A stretch of 64,000 nucleotides of DNA, from the NCBI GenBank assembly GCA_934525675.1, contig CAKSZH010000004.1, positions 1 through 64,000 on the forward strand, read 5' to 3'. The first letter of the stretch is position 1. Each line of letters starts with the position of its first letter. A program made the translations under genes and the position numbers. Source of the DNA: an uncultured Eubacteriales bacterium (lineage in GTDB: Bacteria; Bacillota; Clostridia; Oscillospirales; CAG-272). The notes beneath the pieces were generated by a model. The model saw only the letters and a list, made by a program, of their open reading frames with translations, ran no database searches and had not been told where the DNA came from. This document shows, piece by piece, positions 16,094 through 25,211 of the stretch.

Positions 16094-18301
16094 TTATTCT
16101 TCATTCGGATCCGTCGATCCGAGCCAGTATACGTTTTCGTACCCGAGATAGCGGAGCAGGAGATATGCCTGCAGACTGCGCTTGGCGCGCGAGCAGTAGG
16201 TGAGAATCACCGTGTTGCGGTCGGGGTATTGTTCGGTTACCAGCGTGAGGAGCTGATCCACCGGCAGGTTGACGGCACCCGTCGGGTGTCCCTCTGCGTA
16301 TTCCCCGGGGGAACGCACGTCAAAGAGGACAGCGCCGTCCCGAAGCAGTTTTCTTGCCGTTTCCGCGTCGGTTACATCGGGCATTTCCTCGCCTTCCAGC
16401 GGGGAGAGCGCCGCGCCGAACAGGGCACAGACGGGGAAGGCAGAATTCTCCATGACCGTCAGCCGGACGGTCAGAATTCCGACGGTATCCGAGGAGAGCG
16501 CAACGGTCAACTGGCGCTCGGCAAGCGTTGTTTCCGGGGCTTCCGGAACGGAAGTGTCTTTGATGCCGTCAATGACCGCTTTGCGGAGTACAACCCCGTC
16601 GCGGAGCACTTCCAGAAGCAGGTCGGAGGTGCCCAGCCCGAACAGTACGGAAAGCACATCGGACTGCCCGGTCACGGGAACCGAAATGCTGACTGAGTTC
16701 CCCACGCCCCGGACGGTCTTTCCGGAGCCGGAAGAACCTCTCGGCAGAGCGGGGTTGTTGCCGTCGCCGTCCCAGTCACAGAAGGATTCCGAGGCGTTCA
16801 GATAGGTGTACGTGTCCGAAAGGCGGACGGAGAGCACGGGGGAGGGAACCTTTTTGCGGACTCCCTCATAACCGGACACGTAGCCGGGCATGACCCAGTC
16901 GGTCACACCGAGCGCGGTCAGATCAAACAGCCACGGATTCTCGTCAATGACAAGATCAACGCGGGTGTTGCCTGCATCGTTCCGGGTGCCGTTTACGCGG
17001 AGCACTGCCGTTTCGTGCGGCGCGAGCGTCACGGTAAAGGACTCGCCGGGGGTGAGAGCTTCATCCGTCCAGAGATCGGTGACTCCGGTGACGGAAGCGT
17101 ATCCGATTTCGTCCCAGCGGACGGTCACGGTCCGTTCCTCGCCCGAGCGGTTGAGAAGCGCTACCGCCGTCGTGGCGGAATGCTTTTCGCCGAGGTCCTT
17201 CTGCCAGATCTCCACGTCTCCCCGCGTCAGTACGACGGTCGCGGGAATGCAGGCGGGATCCTGGTCAAGGGCGATCAGATTCTTGTTTGTGATGATCTCC
17301 AGCGTTTCTTGGCGGAGCGTGGTCAGGTCGTTTCCGAGCATCAGGGGAGCGGACAGCATACACCACATGGCGAAGTGGCTTTTGTCCTCGGTGTCCGTCA
17401 TGCCCATGCCGATCTCCAGCATATCCGGGTCATTGATGTTGCCGGGCGACTGATATGCCGCAAGCGTCTTGCACTGATCAAGCTGATAGAGGATCGAGGA
17501 GAAATTCGGAGAAATGTCGGCACCCGTGCGCCAGGAATCGGCGACTTCTTTTGCCCACTCGCCGGGGAATTCCCAGCAGCAGATGTTGTAAAGAATGTCC
17601 CGTCCGGTCTTTTTTTCGATCTCCTTTATGATGTTGCCGATCTTGGTGTACTGTTCTTTTTTCGACAGTCCCTGATGCGCACCGCCGCACCAGTCCACCT
17701 TGATGAAATCATACCCCCAGTCAGAGAGGTACATGGAGAGGTCCTTTTCCTCGTGCCCGTACAGCCCGACTTCGCCGTTGGCGGTCTCGCCGGAGTAAAG
17801 GTAGCCGCAGGTCATGACCCCCGCGTCGGTGTAGATGCCGGCGTACAACCCCATCTCATGAATGCGGTCGGCGACGGATTTCATGCCGTTCGGGAAACGC
17901 TCGGGGTGAACGATGAGCGTTCCGTCCTCATCGCGCCCTCTCTGGAAGCCGTCGTCAATGTTGACGTAGGTATATCCGAGGTCCGCAAGTCCCAGTTCCT
18001 TCAATGCGTTCGCGGCGGCAAGGATCTTTTCCTCGGAAATGGCGGTGTGATAAAGATTCCAGCTTGCCCACCCCATCATGGGCGTGCGCGTGTGCGCGTA
18101 ATCTGGAGCGGATGACGGTTCGGTTTCCGTACCGGTCTCGGTGCCGGATTCCGCCGGGGCTTTCGTGCCGCTTTCCGTACCCGTTTCCGTGCGGGACTCC
18201 GGGGTGGATTCCGTCGGCGTTTCGGTTCCCGCCGTTCTACCGCAGGCAAAAAGCGGCAGGCAGAGCAAAAGACACAGGAATAGGCAGATCAGTCGTTTCA
18301 T
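16094..18301 (-). CDS. Extracellular lipoprotein: GH27 alpha-galactosidase fused to a C-terminal rhodanese domain
   Basis: The 735-residue protein starts with a lipoprotein signal peptide (lipobox LFAC, Cys20) and a Thr/Glu/Ser/Gly-rich linker to about residue 66. A GH27 catalytic barrel follows: PMMGWASWNLY (74-84), VNIDDGFQ (113-120), FIKVDWCGG with the nucleophile at Asp203, and DSWRTGADI with the acid/base at Asp262. Next come the usual C-terminal beta-sandwich, then a beta-rich region of about 180 residues that I cannot assign with confidence. Residues about 637-735 form a rhodanese domain: LFDVRSPGEYAEGHPTGAVN and a catalytic loop YCSRAKRS with Cys about 703. Rhodanese domains are normally cytoplasmic sulphur or phosphate handlers, so attachment to a secreted galactosidase is odd. 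The start follows GGAGAG with a promoter behind it. The gene stands alone. Confidence 0.85.
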   Translation of the reverse strand: MKRLICLFLCLLLCLPLFACGRTAGTETPTESTPESRTETGTESGTKAPAESGTETGTETEPSSAPDYAHTRTPMMGWASWNLYHTAISEEKILAAANALKELGLADLGYTYVNIDDGFQRGRDEDGTLIVHPERFPNGMKSVADRIHEMGLYAGIYTDAGVMTCGYLYSGETANGEVGLYGHEEKDLSMYLSDWGYDFIKVDWCGGAHQGLSKKEQYTKIGNIIKEIEKKTGRDILYNICCWEFPGEWAKEVADSWRTGADISPNFSSILYQLDQCKTLAAYQSPGNINDPDMLEIGMGMTDTEDKSHFAMWCMLSAPLMLGNDLTTLRQETLEIITNKNLIALDQDPACIPATVVLTRGDVEIWQKDLGEKHSATTAVALLNRSGEERTVTVRWDEIGYASVTGVTDLWTDEALTPGESFTVTLAPHETAVLRVNGTRNDAGNTRVDLVIDENPWLFDLTALGVTDWVMPGYVSGYEGVRKKVPSPVLSVRLSDTYTYLNASESFCDWDGDGNNPALPRGSSGSGKTVRGVGNSVSISVPVTGQSDVLSVLFGLGTSDLLLEVLRDGVVLRKAVIDGIKDTSVPEAPETTLAERQLTVALSSDTVGILTVRLTVMENSAFPVCALFGAALSPLEGEEMPDVTDAETARKLLRDGAVLFDVRSPGEYAEGHPTGAVNLPVDQLLTLVTEQYPDRNTVILTYCSRAKRSLQAYLLLRYLGYENVYWLGSTDPNEE

Positions 18302-18331
18302 TTTTACTCTCCGTTTCGGTTTGGTTTTCTC

Positions 18332-18360
18332 ATTTTAACATATCCCGCGGGAAAAATCAA
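18332..18360 (-). promoter_or_regulatory. SigA-type promoter for the GH27-rhodanese gene
   Basis: On the minus strand: TTGATT (18355-18360), 17 bases, TAAAAT (18332-18337). Confidence 0.55.
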
Positions 18361-18370
18361 CAGAATCCGT

Positions 18371-18399
18371 TTGACAAACGATGTCTTTTCCGCTATAAT
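18371..18399 (+). promoter_or_regulatory. Consensus SigA promoter for pth-mfd
   Basis: TTGACA, 17 bases, TATAAT, a perfect match, 51 bases before the pth start and back to back with the GH27 promoter. Confidence 0.9.
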
Positions 18400-18450
18400 A
18401 TACGGAAGATAGTATGTTTTGTGCACATGCACAAAGGAGAGGATGCGGCA

Positions 18451-19113
18451 ATGTCAGCGTCAGCGGATATTTTTGATCTGTTCCGGAAGATCTCGACGGA
18501 AAACAGTACCGGGAAGGCACCGGTCACCCACCTGATCGTGGGGCTCGGAAATCCGGGAAAAGAATACACCTTCACCCGTCACAATACGGGTTTTCTTGCG
18601 TTGGATTATCTGTCGCAGAAGCTCGGCGTGCGCATCGACCGTGCGAAGTTTCACGCGCTCACGGGCGACGCGGTGATGGACGGCAAGCGGGTGCTTCTCG
18701 TCAAGCCGCAGACCTTCATGAACCTGTCGGGCGAAGCGGTGCGGGAGGCGGCGGACTTTTACAAAATCCCCCCGGAAAACATCATCGTGCTCTGCGACGA
18801 CATCACGCAGGAGGTCGGTTGCATCCGCGTGCGCAGAAAGGGCAGCGACGGCGGGCACAACGGGCTGAAGAACATCATCTATCAGCTGAATTCTGATCAG
18901 TTCCCGCGCATCCGCATCGGCATCGGCAAAAAGCCGCGCCCGGATTATGACCTTGCCGCATGGGTGCTCTCCGAGTTCACGGCAAAGGAAAAGGAGGAGC
19001 TGTTCTCGCTCTTCTCCGACGTGGAAACGGGAATCCGTAAAATCCTTGCGGGTGACGTGGACGGCGCCATGCAGTTCTGCAACGCAAGACGTCCCGGCGG
19101 AGAGAGAGCATGA
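18451..19113 (+). CDS. pth: Peptidyl-tRNA hydrolase
   Basis: The 220-residue enzyme recycles peptidyl-tRNA released by stalled ribosomes. Its Pth signature begins at about residue 29 (LIVGLGNPGKEYTFTRHNTG, with the catalytic His in RHNTG), followed by KPQTFMNLSG, the CDDIT segment with the catalytic Asp, and the GSDGGHNGLKNI loop. The N-terminal extension of about 28 residues is longer than in most orthologues. ATG 18451 is chosen because AAAGGAGAGG ends 8 bases upstream. Its stop overlaps the mfd start (ATGA), implying translational coupling; pth-mfd is a common pair in Firmicutes. Confidence 0.95.
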   Translation: MSASADIFDLFRKISTENSTGKAPVTHLIVGLGNPGKEYTFTRHNTGFLALDYLSQKLGVRIDRAKFHALTGDAVMDGKRVLLVKPQTFMNLSGEAVREAADFYKIPPENIIVLCDDITQEVGCIRVRRKGSDGGHNGLKNIIYQLNSDQFPRIRIGIGKKPRPDYDLAAWVLSEFTAKEKEELFSLFSDVETGIRKILAGDVDGAMQFCNARRPGGERA

Positions 19114-22100
19114 GCATCCTGGAAGAGGTCATCCGCGCGGACGGGGAATACACGCAGTTCCGGGAAGCGCTTGGCAAGCAGTTCCGCGCGGGAAGCGACC
19201 CGAAGCCCCTGCTTGTCAGCGGGCTTTGCGAGGGCGCGGCGGATGCGTTTCTGATAGCGGGAACAAAGGATACGGCGGGGTACCGGAAGGGTGCCGCGCT
19301 GCTTTTCTGCCAGGAAGAAAAGGAATGTGTCCGCACGGTCGGACTGTTCCGGCGGTTCGGACTCCGCGCGGCGTTCTATGAGGGACGCGACCTGACCTTC
19401 TTCGATATGTCCGCGTCGCATGAGTACGAGCACGAGCGGCTCGGCGTTCTGTTCGGTCTGCTCACCGATTCGCTTGACGTGGTGGTGACCACGCCGGATA
19501 CCGCGCTCGGTTACACCGTTCCGCCGGAAAAACTGCTTTCCTCGGTCATCCGGATCGACAGAGACACCCGCATTGACCCCTCGTCGCTTTCCCTCCGGCT
19601 TTCGGCGGCGGGCTACGCACGCGTGGATATGGTGGACGGAGCGGGGCAGTTTGCCGTGCGCGGCGGGATCGTGGATATCTTTCCGCCCGTTGGCAGCTTC
19701 CGCGACGCGGACGGTGGGGAAAAGAACGGTGCGTTCGCGCTTCGCCTGGAGCTTTGGGACGAGGACATCGACCGCATGGCGCTCTTTGACCCGGAGACCC
19801 AGCGCGTGACCGACGATATTGAGGCGGCGGAGCTTGCTCCCGCAAGGGAACTGCTTGCCGGTCGCCCCGCATTGGAGCTACTGAAAAAAGCGATCGGAGA
19901 CTGTTTCCGCGCAACGCACGACGAGCGCGCGGAGGAGACACTGGTACACGAACGAGCCGCCGTGGACACGGCGCTCTCGGACGGGAGCGAGGTGCGGTTT
20001 CTCGATAAGTATATCTCTCTCATCTACCCCGAAAAGGCTTGCCTGCTCGATTATTTTCCGAGCGGGACACGCACCGCTGTTTTCTGCCGCGGATACGCGG
20101 CGCTCAAAGAGCGCGTCAAGGCATCGGCGTGGCACATGGACGAAACGGTCAAGGAGCTGATCACGGGCGGAACCATCGCGCCGAAATATGCGGAATACGG
20201 GAAAGCTCCCGCCGCGTTTGACGCGTTCCTCGAATCCCACGTCACCGTCTGCCTGGATTCCATGGCGCGGGGCCTCGGCGGAACGTCGCTCGGCGGCATT
20301 TTCAGCTTTCGCACCAAGCACACGGTTTCCTATGCCGAAAAGAACGAGCTGCTCCGCGAGGACATCGGAACGCTCCGCGCGGGCGGGTACCGTATCCTTC
20401 TGATCGCGGAAAACGAGACTGCCGCGAAGAATCTTGCGGGACTGCTTGCGGACAATGGCGTTCCCGCAGTGGCGGGGGGACGGGAATCCGGCAAAGAAAC
20501 GGATTCCGCGCTTTCCGCGGTAAAGCCCGGCGAGGTGCTTGTCATCTTCCGGGAATTCGTGCAGGGGTTTGAGATGAGTCTGCCGCGGATCGCGGTGCTC
20601 TCCACGATTCCCGACGCGAGAAGCGCGGGGGCGGTCAGAGCCGACCGGACGCTGACGAAAAAGAAGAAAAAGACCGCCGCCGAGACCATTCTGTCCTTTG
20701 CCGACCTGCGCGTCGGGGATTACGTCGTGCACGAGACCTACGGCATCGGGCAGTACCTCGGGATTCAGAACCTGACGACGGGCGGCGTGCGCCGCGACTA
20801 TATCACCATCCGCTATGCGGGCGCGGAGAAGCTGTACCTGCCGGTGGAAAAACTCGACATGGTGTCCAAGTACATCGGCGCACACGCGGATGACGGACTG
20901 ATCAAGCTGTCGCACTTCGGGAACGATTCCTGGACGCGAACCAAGTCCCGCGTCAGGGCGGCGGTCCGCGACATGGCAAAGGAACTTATCAAACTGTACG
21001 CCGAGCGCAAAAGACGCCCCGGTATCGCTTTCCCTCCGGATGATGACTTCCAGCGCGACTTTGAGGCGGCATTTGAGTACACGGAGACCGAAAGCCAGGA
21101 GCAGGCGGCAGAGGAAATCAAGGCGGACATGATCCGTCCCGTGCCGATGGACCGGCTGCTCTGCGGCGATGTGGGCTTCGGCAAGACCGAGGTCGCGCTC
21201 CGCGCGGCGTACAAAGCGGTGCTCGGCGGCAAGCAGGTCGCCGTGCTCGTGCCGACCACCCTGCTCGCACTCCAGCATTACCAGACCGCGACCAGCCGGA
21301 TGCGCTCCTTTGCGGTGAATGTGGATATGATCTCGCGCTTCCGCACGGCGGCACAGCAGAAGGCGACCCTTTCCCGCGTGGCGCGCGGGGAGGTGGACAT
21401 CCTCATCGGTACCCACCGGCTGCTCTCCGGCGACGTGAAATTCAAGAACCTCGGGCTTCTCATTGTGGACGAGGAACAGCGGTTCGGTGTGGCGCAGAAG
21501 GAAAAGCTCAAGCAGATCGCCGGAAACGTGGACGTGCTCACGCTGTCCGCAACGCCGATCCCCCGGACGCTCAACATGGCGATGGGCGGCATCCGCGACA
21601 TTTCGGTGCTCGATGAAGCGCCGGGCGACCGTCAGCCGGTGCAGACCTACGTGCTGGAGTACAGCGAACCGGTGATTCTCGAAGCCATCCGTAGGGAGCT
21701 TCGCCGCGGCGGGCAGGTGTTCTACCTTTACAACCAGGTGGAAAACATCCATTCGGTCGCAGCAAGGCTCGGCGAGGCGCTTCCCGAAGCGCACATCACC
21801 GTGGCACACGGACAGATGGACAAGGAACAGCTGGAGGAGATCTGGGAGCAGATGCTCTCGGGCGAGATCGACGTGCTGGTCTGCACCACCATCATTGAGA
21901 CCGGCGTGGACATCCCCAACGCAAACACGCTCATCGTCGAGCGCGCCAACTGCATGGGGCTCTCCCAGCTGCATCAGCTCCGCGGACGCGTCGGACGCTC
22001 CGCCAGACGCGCCTATGCCTACTTTACCTATCCTGCGGGACGCGCGGTGTCCGAGATCGCGGAAAAGCGGCTCGGCGCCATCCGGGAGTATGCCGAATTC

Positions 22101-22733
22101 GGCGCGGGCTTCCGCATTGCGCTCCGCGATATGGAGATCCGCGGCGCGGGCAACCTGCTTGGCGCGGAACAGCACGGGCACATGGATGCGGTCGGCTACG
22201 ACCTGTATATCAAGCTGCTCAATGAAGCGGTTCTGGAGGAGCAGGGCATCCGGGAAGCCCCGCGCACCGAGTGCAAGGTCAACCTGACCATGGACGCATA
22301 TCTCCCCGACGCTTACGTCGCGGACGCGTCCCAGCGCATGGCAATGTACAAGAGGATCGCGCTCATCCGTAGTGAAGCCGACCGGCGCGACGTCGCGGAC
22401 GAACTCATCGACCGCTACGGCGATCTTCCGAAGCCCGCGGTCAATCTGCTCGGCATTTCGCTTCTCCGCGCATACGCGGAGGAAAGCGGGATTACATCGG
22501 TCGGCGAAGGGGAGGGCGGCATCGTTCTCACCCCGTCCGCGTTTGACACGGACGCGTGGCTGGACGCGGCGGACGGCATGAAGGGCAAGCTCCGGGTCGT
22601 GACATCCGCGCCCCCGCATCTGGTTTTTCGCCCCGCCAAGGGGGACGACGCGCTGACGTTGCTTCACAGAATGTTTGAAAAATATTTGTCTTCTGTCCGC
22701 GGGAAGAGTCTCGACAAAACCGACGCAAAGTGA
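19110..22733 (+). CDS. mfd: Transcription-repair coupling factor
   Basis: The 1207-residue ATP-dependent translocase removes stalled RNA polymerase from damaged DNA and recruits UvrA. The N-terminal UvrB-like module spans roughly residues 20-340. The RNA-polymerase-interaction domain begins near 530 (RVGDYVVHETYGIGQYLGI). The helicase core has Walker A GDVGFGKTEVA (about 687-697), DEEQRFGV, TLSATPIPRTLNM, and the TRG-type motifs ETGVDIPNANT and QLRGRVGRSARRAYAY. A C-terminal UvrA-interaction/autoinhibitory domain closes the protein. It starts inside the pth stop codon. Length is slightly above the usual 1150-1180. Confidence 0.96.
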   Translation: MSILEEVIRADGEYTQFREALGKQFRAGSDPKPLLVSGLCEGAADAFLIAGTKDTAGYRKGAALLFCQEEKECVRTVGLFRRFGLRAAFYEGRDLTFFDMSASHEYEHERLGVLFGLLTDSLDVVVTTPDTALGYTVPPEKLLSSVIRIDRDTRIDPSSLSLRLSAAGYARVDMVDGAGQFAVRGGIVDIFPPVGSFRDADGGEKNGAFALRLELWDEDIDRMALFDPETQRVTDDIEAAELAPARELLAGRPALELLKKAIGDCFRATHDERAEETLVHERAAVDTALSDGSEVRFLDKYISLIYPEKACLLDYFPSGTRTAVFCRGYAALKERVKASAWHMDETVKELITGGTIAPKYAEYGKAPAAFDAFLESHVTVCLDSMARGLGGTSLGGIFSFRTKHTVSYAEKNELLREDIGTLRAGGYRILLIAENETAAKNLAGLLADNGVPAVAGGRESGKETDSALSAVKPGEVLVIFREFVQGFEMSLPRIAVLSTIPDARSAGAVRADRTLTKKKKKTAAETILSFADLRVGDYVVHETYGIGQYLGIQNLTTGGVRRDYITIRYAGAEKLYLPVEKLDMVSKYIGAHADDGLIKLSHFGNDSWTRTKSRVRAAVRDMAKELIKLYAERKRRPGIAFPPDDDFQRDFEAAFEYTETESQEQAAEEIKADMIRPVPMDRLLCGDVGFGKTEVALRAAYKAVLGGKQVAVLVPTTLLALQHYQTATSRMRSFAVNVDMISRFRTAAQQKATLSRVARGEVDILIGTHRLLSGDVKFKNLGLLIVDEEQRFGVAQKEKLKQIAGNVDVLTLSATPIPRTLNMAMGGIRDISVLDEAPGDRQPVQTYVLEYSEPVILEAIRRELRRGGQVFYLYNQVENIHSVAARLGEALPEAHITVAHGQMDKEQLEEIWEQMLSGEIDVLVCTTIIETGVDIPNANTLIVERANCMGLSQLHQLRGRVGRSARRAYAYFTYPAGRAVSEIAEKRLGAIREYAEFGAGFRIALRDMEIRGAGNLLGAEQHGHMDAVGYDLYIKLLNEAVLEEQGIREAPRTECKVNLTMDAYLPDAYVADASQRMAMYKRIALIRSEADRRDVADELIDRYGDLPKPAVNLLGISLLRAYAEESGITSVGEGEGGIVLTPSAFDTDAWLDAADGMKGKLRVVTSAPPHLVFRPAKGDDALTLLHRMFEKYLSSVRGKSLDKTDAK

Positions 22734-22739
22734 TATACT
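22711..22739 (+). promoter_or_regulatory. SigA-type promoter overlapping the end of mfd
   Basis: TCGACA, 17 bases, TATACT. The -35 box lies in the last mfd codons and the promoter would drive the lipoprotein gene at 22850. Confidence 0.65.
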
Positions 22740-22849
22740 GAAGAAAATGTTGCCGGTCTGCCGCTTTTGGAACGTACCCGGAGCGGGCGACCGGACGGGA
22801 ACCGGAAATCACCGACCGCGCCGTGCGGCGCGGAGAACGGAGGGATCAT

Positions 22850-24172
22850 ATGAAAACGGAACACAGGAAAACCGCCGTCCGGCTTGCCGCGGCGGTGCTC
22901 TCCCTGCTTCTCCTTGCCGCCTGCTTTTTCGGATGCGGAAAAAAGGATCTCGGGAAAACGCTTTTCACGATGGAAAAAGAGACCTTCAGCGTCAATATGT
23001 ACGAGCTTCTGCTTGCCCGGATGCGAGCGGTGCTGGAGCAGAGCGGCGGAGCCGTTGACGAAGATTCCTTCTGGCGGACGGTCGTGAACGTGAACGGAAA
23101 AAACATGACCTACGAAGAGTATTACCGCACGTCGGTGCTGGAGAACTGCAAGACCTATGTCGTCGCGGCTTATCTCTTCGACAAGTACGGACTGACCCTC
23201 TCCGCCGATGCGACCGACCGTGTGGAGCATGACATCGAACTGCTCATCGACACCGACGCGGACGGCTCCCTGTCCGGCTTCAACAAGATCCTGTCCGCCT
23301 ACGGCGCGAACATCGACATTCTCAGAGAGGTGTATCTGACCGAGAAAAAGATCAAGGCGGTGCAGACCTATCTCTATGGCGCATCGGGCGAGCTCATCTC
23401 GGATTCCGTCAAGGACGCGTATGTCGCGGAGCACTTCACGAGGTTCAAGCAGGTGCTTCTCACCACCTATTACTACGTTTACGAGACCGATAAGAACGGC
23501 GACACGATCTACTATTATTCCTCCGGGGACAAGAAGGATCACGTTTATTATGATACCGTAAACGGCAAACCGGACGCGGCGGCAACCAAGGACGGAAAGG
23601 GCGACGTCATTTATTACACCGAGGACGGAAAAATCGCTTACAACAAGGAAAAGGGAACTCCCGCGTACAAAACCGACAAGGACGGGAAGTATGTGGTCGA
23701 GTATTACGACAAGGATCAGCTTGCGGAGCTGAAAAAGAAAGCGGAGGGCTTTGCCGCGTCGGTCGCGGCGGGCGACTATGCAGCGTTCGAAAAGCTGATG
23801 ACGGAGAACAACGACAAGGAGGACGCGCAGACGCGTTACACGGAGGGGTATTACCTCTCCAAGACCGATTCCTACACCGGGACGAGCGCCTACATCGGCA
23901 CCATCATCAAACAGCTTGCCACCATGCAGGACGGCGAGTGCGCGATGGTAGAATCGGATTACGGGTATCATATCATCATGAAGTACCCGGTCGAGTCCGG
24001 CGCGTATAACAAGACGGCAAATGAAGATTTCTTTACCGACCTGATCTCCGACATCACCGAGGCGCTCTTCCTTGAGGAATGCGCTAAGTATACGGACAAG
24101 GTCGTGACGGACGAGACAGTGCTCGCCTCGGCGCGCTCCATCAAGGATCTGCCGTCCAACCGCTATTACTGA
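22850..24172 (+). CDS. Foldase-like lipoprotein (PrsA/SurA-type peptidyl-prolyl isomerase superfamily)
   Basis: The 440-residue protein has an N-terminal signal peptide ending in a lipobox (LLLAAC, with a second Cys at FFGC). A helical region resembling the SurA/PrsA chaperone domain follows (about 60-190), then a highly charged Lys/Asp/Tyr-rich segment (about 205-300) rich in YYYV and YYYSSGDKKD-like runs. A degenerate PpiC-like region lies around 310-395: FEKLMTENNDKEDAQTRYTE, then MQDGECAMVESDYGYHIIM. The ending matches PrsA-like extracytoplasmic foldases, but the isomerase domain is divergent and its activity is uncertain. ATG 22850 is preceded by GGAGGG; the longer frame start lacks a ribosome binding site. 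Confidence 0.7.
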   Translation: MKTEHRKTAVRLAAAVLSLLLLAACFFGCGKKDLGKTLFTMEKETFSVNMYELLLARMRAVLEQSGGAVDEDSFWRTVVNVNGKNMTYEEYYRTSVLENCKTYVVAAYLFDKYGLTLSADATDRVEHDIELLIDTDADGSLSGFNKILSAYGANIDILREVYLTEKKIKAVQTYLYGASGELISDSVKDAYVAEHFTRFKQVLLTTYYYVYETDKNGDTIYYYSSGDKKDHVYYDTVNGKPDAAATKDGKGDVIYYTEDGKIAYNKEKGTPAYKTDKDGKYVVEYYDKDQLAELKKKAEGFAASVAAGDYAAFEKLMTENNDKEDAQTRYTEGYYLSKTDSYTGTSAYIGTIIKQLATMQDGECAMVESDYGYHIIMKYPVESGAYNKTANEDFFTDLISDITEALFLEECAKYTDKVVTDETVLASARSIKDLPSNRYY

Positions 24173-24298
24173 GCAGGGTTCTGGGCGCGCGTGCTTTTCC
24201 GGACATGGAAAGGTGAAGTATTTTTCCGCGCAAAGCAGGGCAGGCGGTGGCTTTTCGTGTATAGGAAGCGTTTCCAGAGAGGAATTTTTCCGCGGGAC

Positions 24299-24327
24299 TT
24301 GACAAACTGCGCGGCGCGTGCTATGAT
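24299..24327 (+). promoter_or_regulatory. SigA promoter for the TPP riboswitch-thiT transcript
   Basis: TTGACA, 17 bases, TATGAT, ending 17 bases before the riboswitch. Confidence 0.8.
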
Positions 24328-24344
24328 ACAGAAAACCGCATAGA

Positions 24345-24430
24345 AATCGGGGGTGCTTCTTTCTGGAGGCTGAGACGGCGCGAGCCGAACCCTTTGACCT
24401 GATACGGATAATGCCGTCGGAGGGAGAATT
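24345..24430 (+). ncRNA. TPP riboswitch (THI element)
   Basis: The THI-box landmarks appear in order: GGGGTGC, GGCTGAGA, ACCCTTTGACCTGATACGG, then ATAATGCCGTCGGAGGGA. The element senses thiamine pyrophosphate and lies 64 bases before thiT. Confidence 0.95.
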
Positions 24431-24440
24431 TGAGAGAATT

Positions 24441-24477
24441 TTACCGCACGGAGAGATTTCCGTGCGGTAATTTTATT
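24441..24477 (+). terminator. Riboswitch-controlled terminator
   Basis: TTACCGCACGGA pairs with TCCGTGCGGTAA and is followed by TTTTATTT. Together with the riboswitch it should shut off thiT when TPP is plentiful. Confidence 0.85.
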
Positions 24478-24493
24478 TCGGAGGTTTTTTCTG

Positions 24494-25180
24494 ATGAAGA
24501 ACTCAAACACACAGCGGCTGACCCTGACCGCAATTATGCTCGCGCTTTCAACGGTACTTGCCATTGTCTGCGCCTACATTCCGTTTCTTAACCTGCCGTT
24601 CGGTGGCGGATTCACGATTGCAAGCATGTTGCCGATCGTGGTGCTGTCGTATATGTACGGGGTCCGCTGGGGCATCGTTTCCTCGCTGATCTATTCGTTC
24701 ATTCAGCTGGCACTCGGCGCGTTTACGGGCGGCGGATATGTCATTTCGCTCTTCACCGTCGGCAGCGATAATTTCATGGGAATCGGGCAGGGCATTGCCA
24801 TCGTCTTACTGGACTACATCCTCGCTTACACCATGCTCGGATTCGGCGGCATCTTCCGCAACAAACTGTCGAAAACGCCCGCGCTGGTGCTCGGTACGGT
24901 CGTCGCGCTTGCATTGCGGTATCTGGTCCACATTATTTCGGGAACCATCTTCTTCGGCATCTGGGCAGAGTGGTTCTTCGGTCAGGAAGGCTTTTATGCC
25001 ATCGGCAAGGTCATCCTCAGCCACTTTACGGGGACGGCGCTTTCCGTCTTCTATGCAATTTTCTACAACGGACTGTATATGATTCCCGAGATCATCATCA
25101 CGGCGATTGTGGCGGTGCCCGTATCGCAGATCCCGCAGATCAAAAAGATGACGGTCGAACCGGAAAAGAAACAGGCTTGA
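24494..25180 (+). CDS. thiT: ECF transporter S component, thiamine (ThiT)
   Basis: The 228-residue membrane protein has six predicted helices and the ThiT pattern: an N-terminal LTLTAIMLALSTVLA helix with the AxxxA-type face that contacts the ECF module, MLPIVVLSYMYGVRWGI in the middle, and HIISGTIFFGIWAEW, a segment that contributes to the thiamine site. The ECF ATPases and EcfT are not in this window, so it must share an energising module encoded elsewhere (group II ECF transporter). Position behind a TPP riboswitch supports thiamine as substrate. GGAGG precedes the ATG. Confidence 0.93.
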   Translation: MKNSNTQRLTLTAIMLALSTVLAIVCAYIPFLNLPFGGGFTIASMLPIVVLSYMYGVRWGIVSSLIYSFIQLALGAFTGGGYVISLFTVGSDNFMGIGQGIAIVLLDYILAYTMLGFGGIFRNKLSKTPALVLGTVVALALRYLVHIISGTIFFGIWAEWFFGQEGFYAIGKVILSHFTGTALSVFYAIFYNGLYMIPEIIITAIVAVPVSQIPQIKKMTVEPEKKQA

Positions 25181-25205
25181 CATTTTGCCCCTGTGCGGGT
25201 ATAAT
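25177..25205 (+). promoter_or_regulatory. Consensus SigA promoter of rnpB, overlapping the thiT stop codon
   Basis: TTGACA (25177-25182) includes the thiT TGA; 17 bases later comes TATAAT (25200-25205). Transcription should start very near the first base of the RNase P RNA. Confidence 0.9.
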
Positions 25206-25211
25206 GAATAC

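Noticed and set aside
19878..22667. A 929-codon open frame on the minus strand
   Set aside because: It is antisense to mfd and has no recognisable domain.
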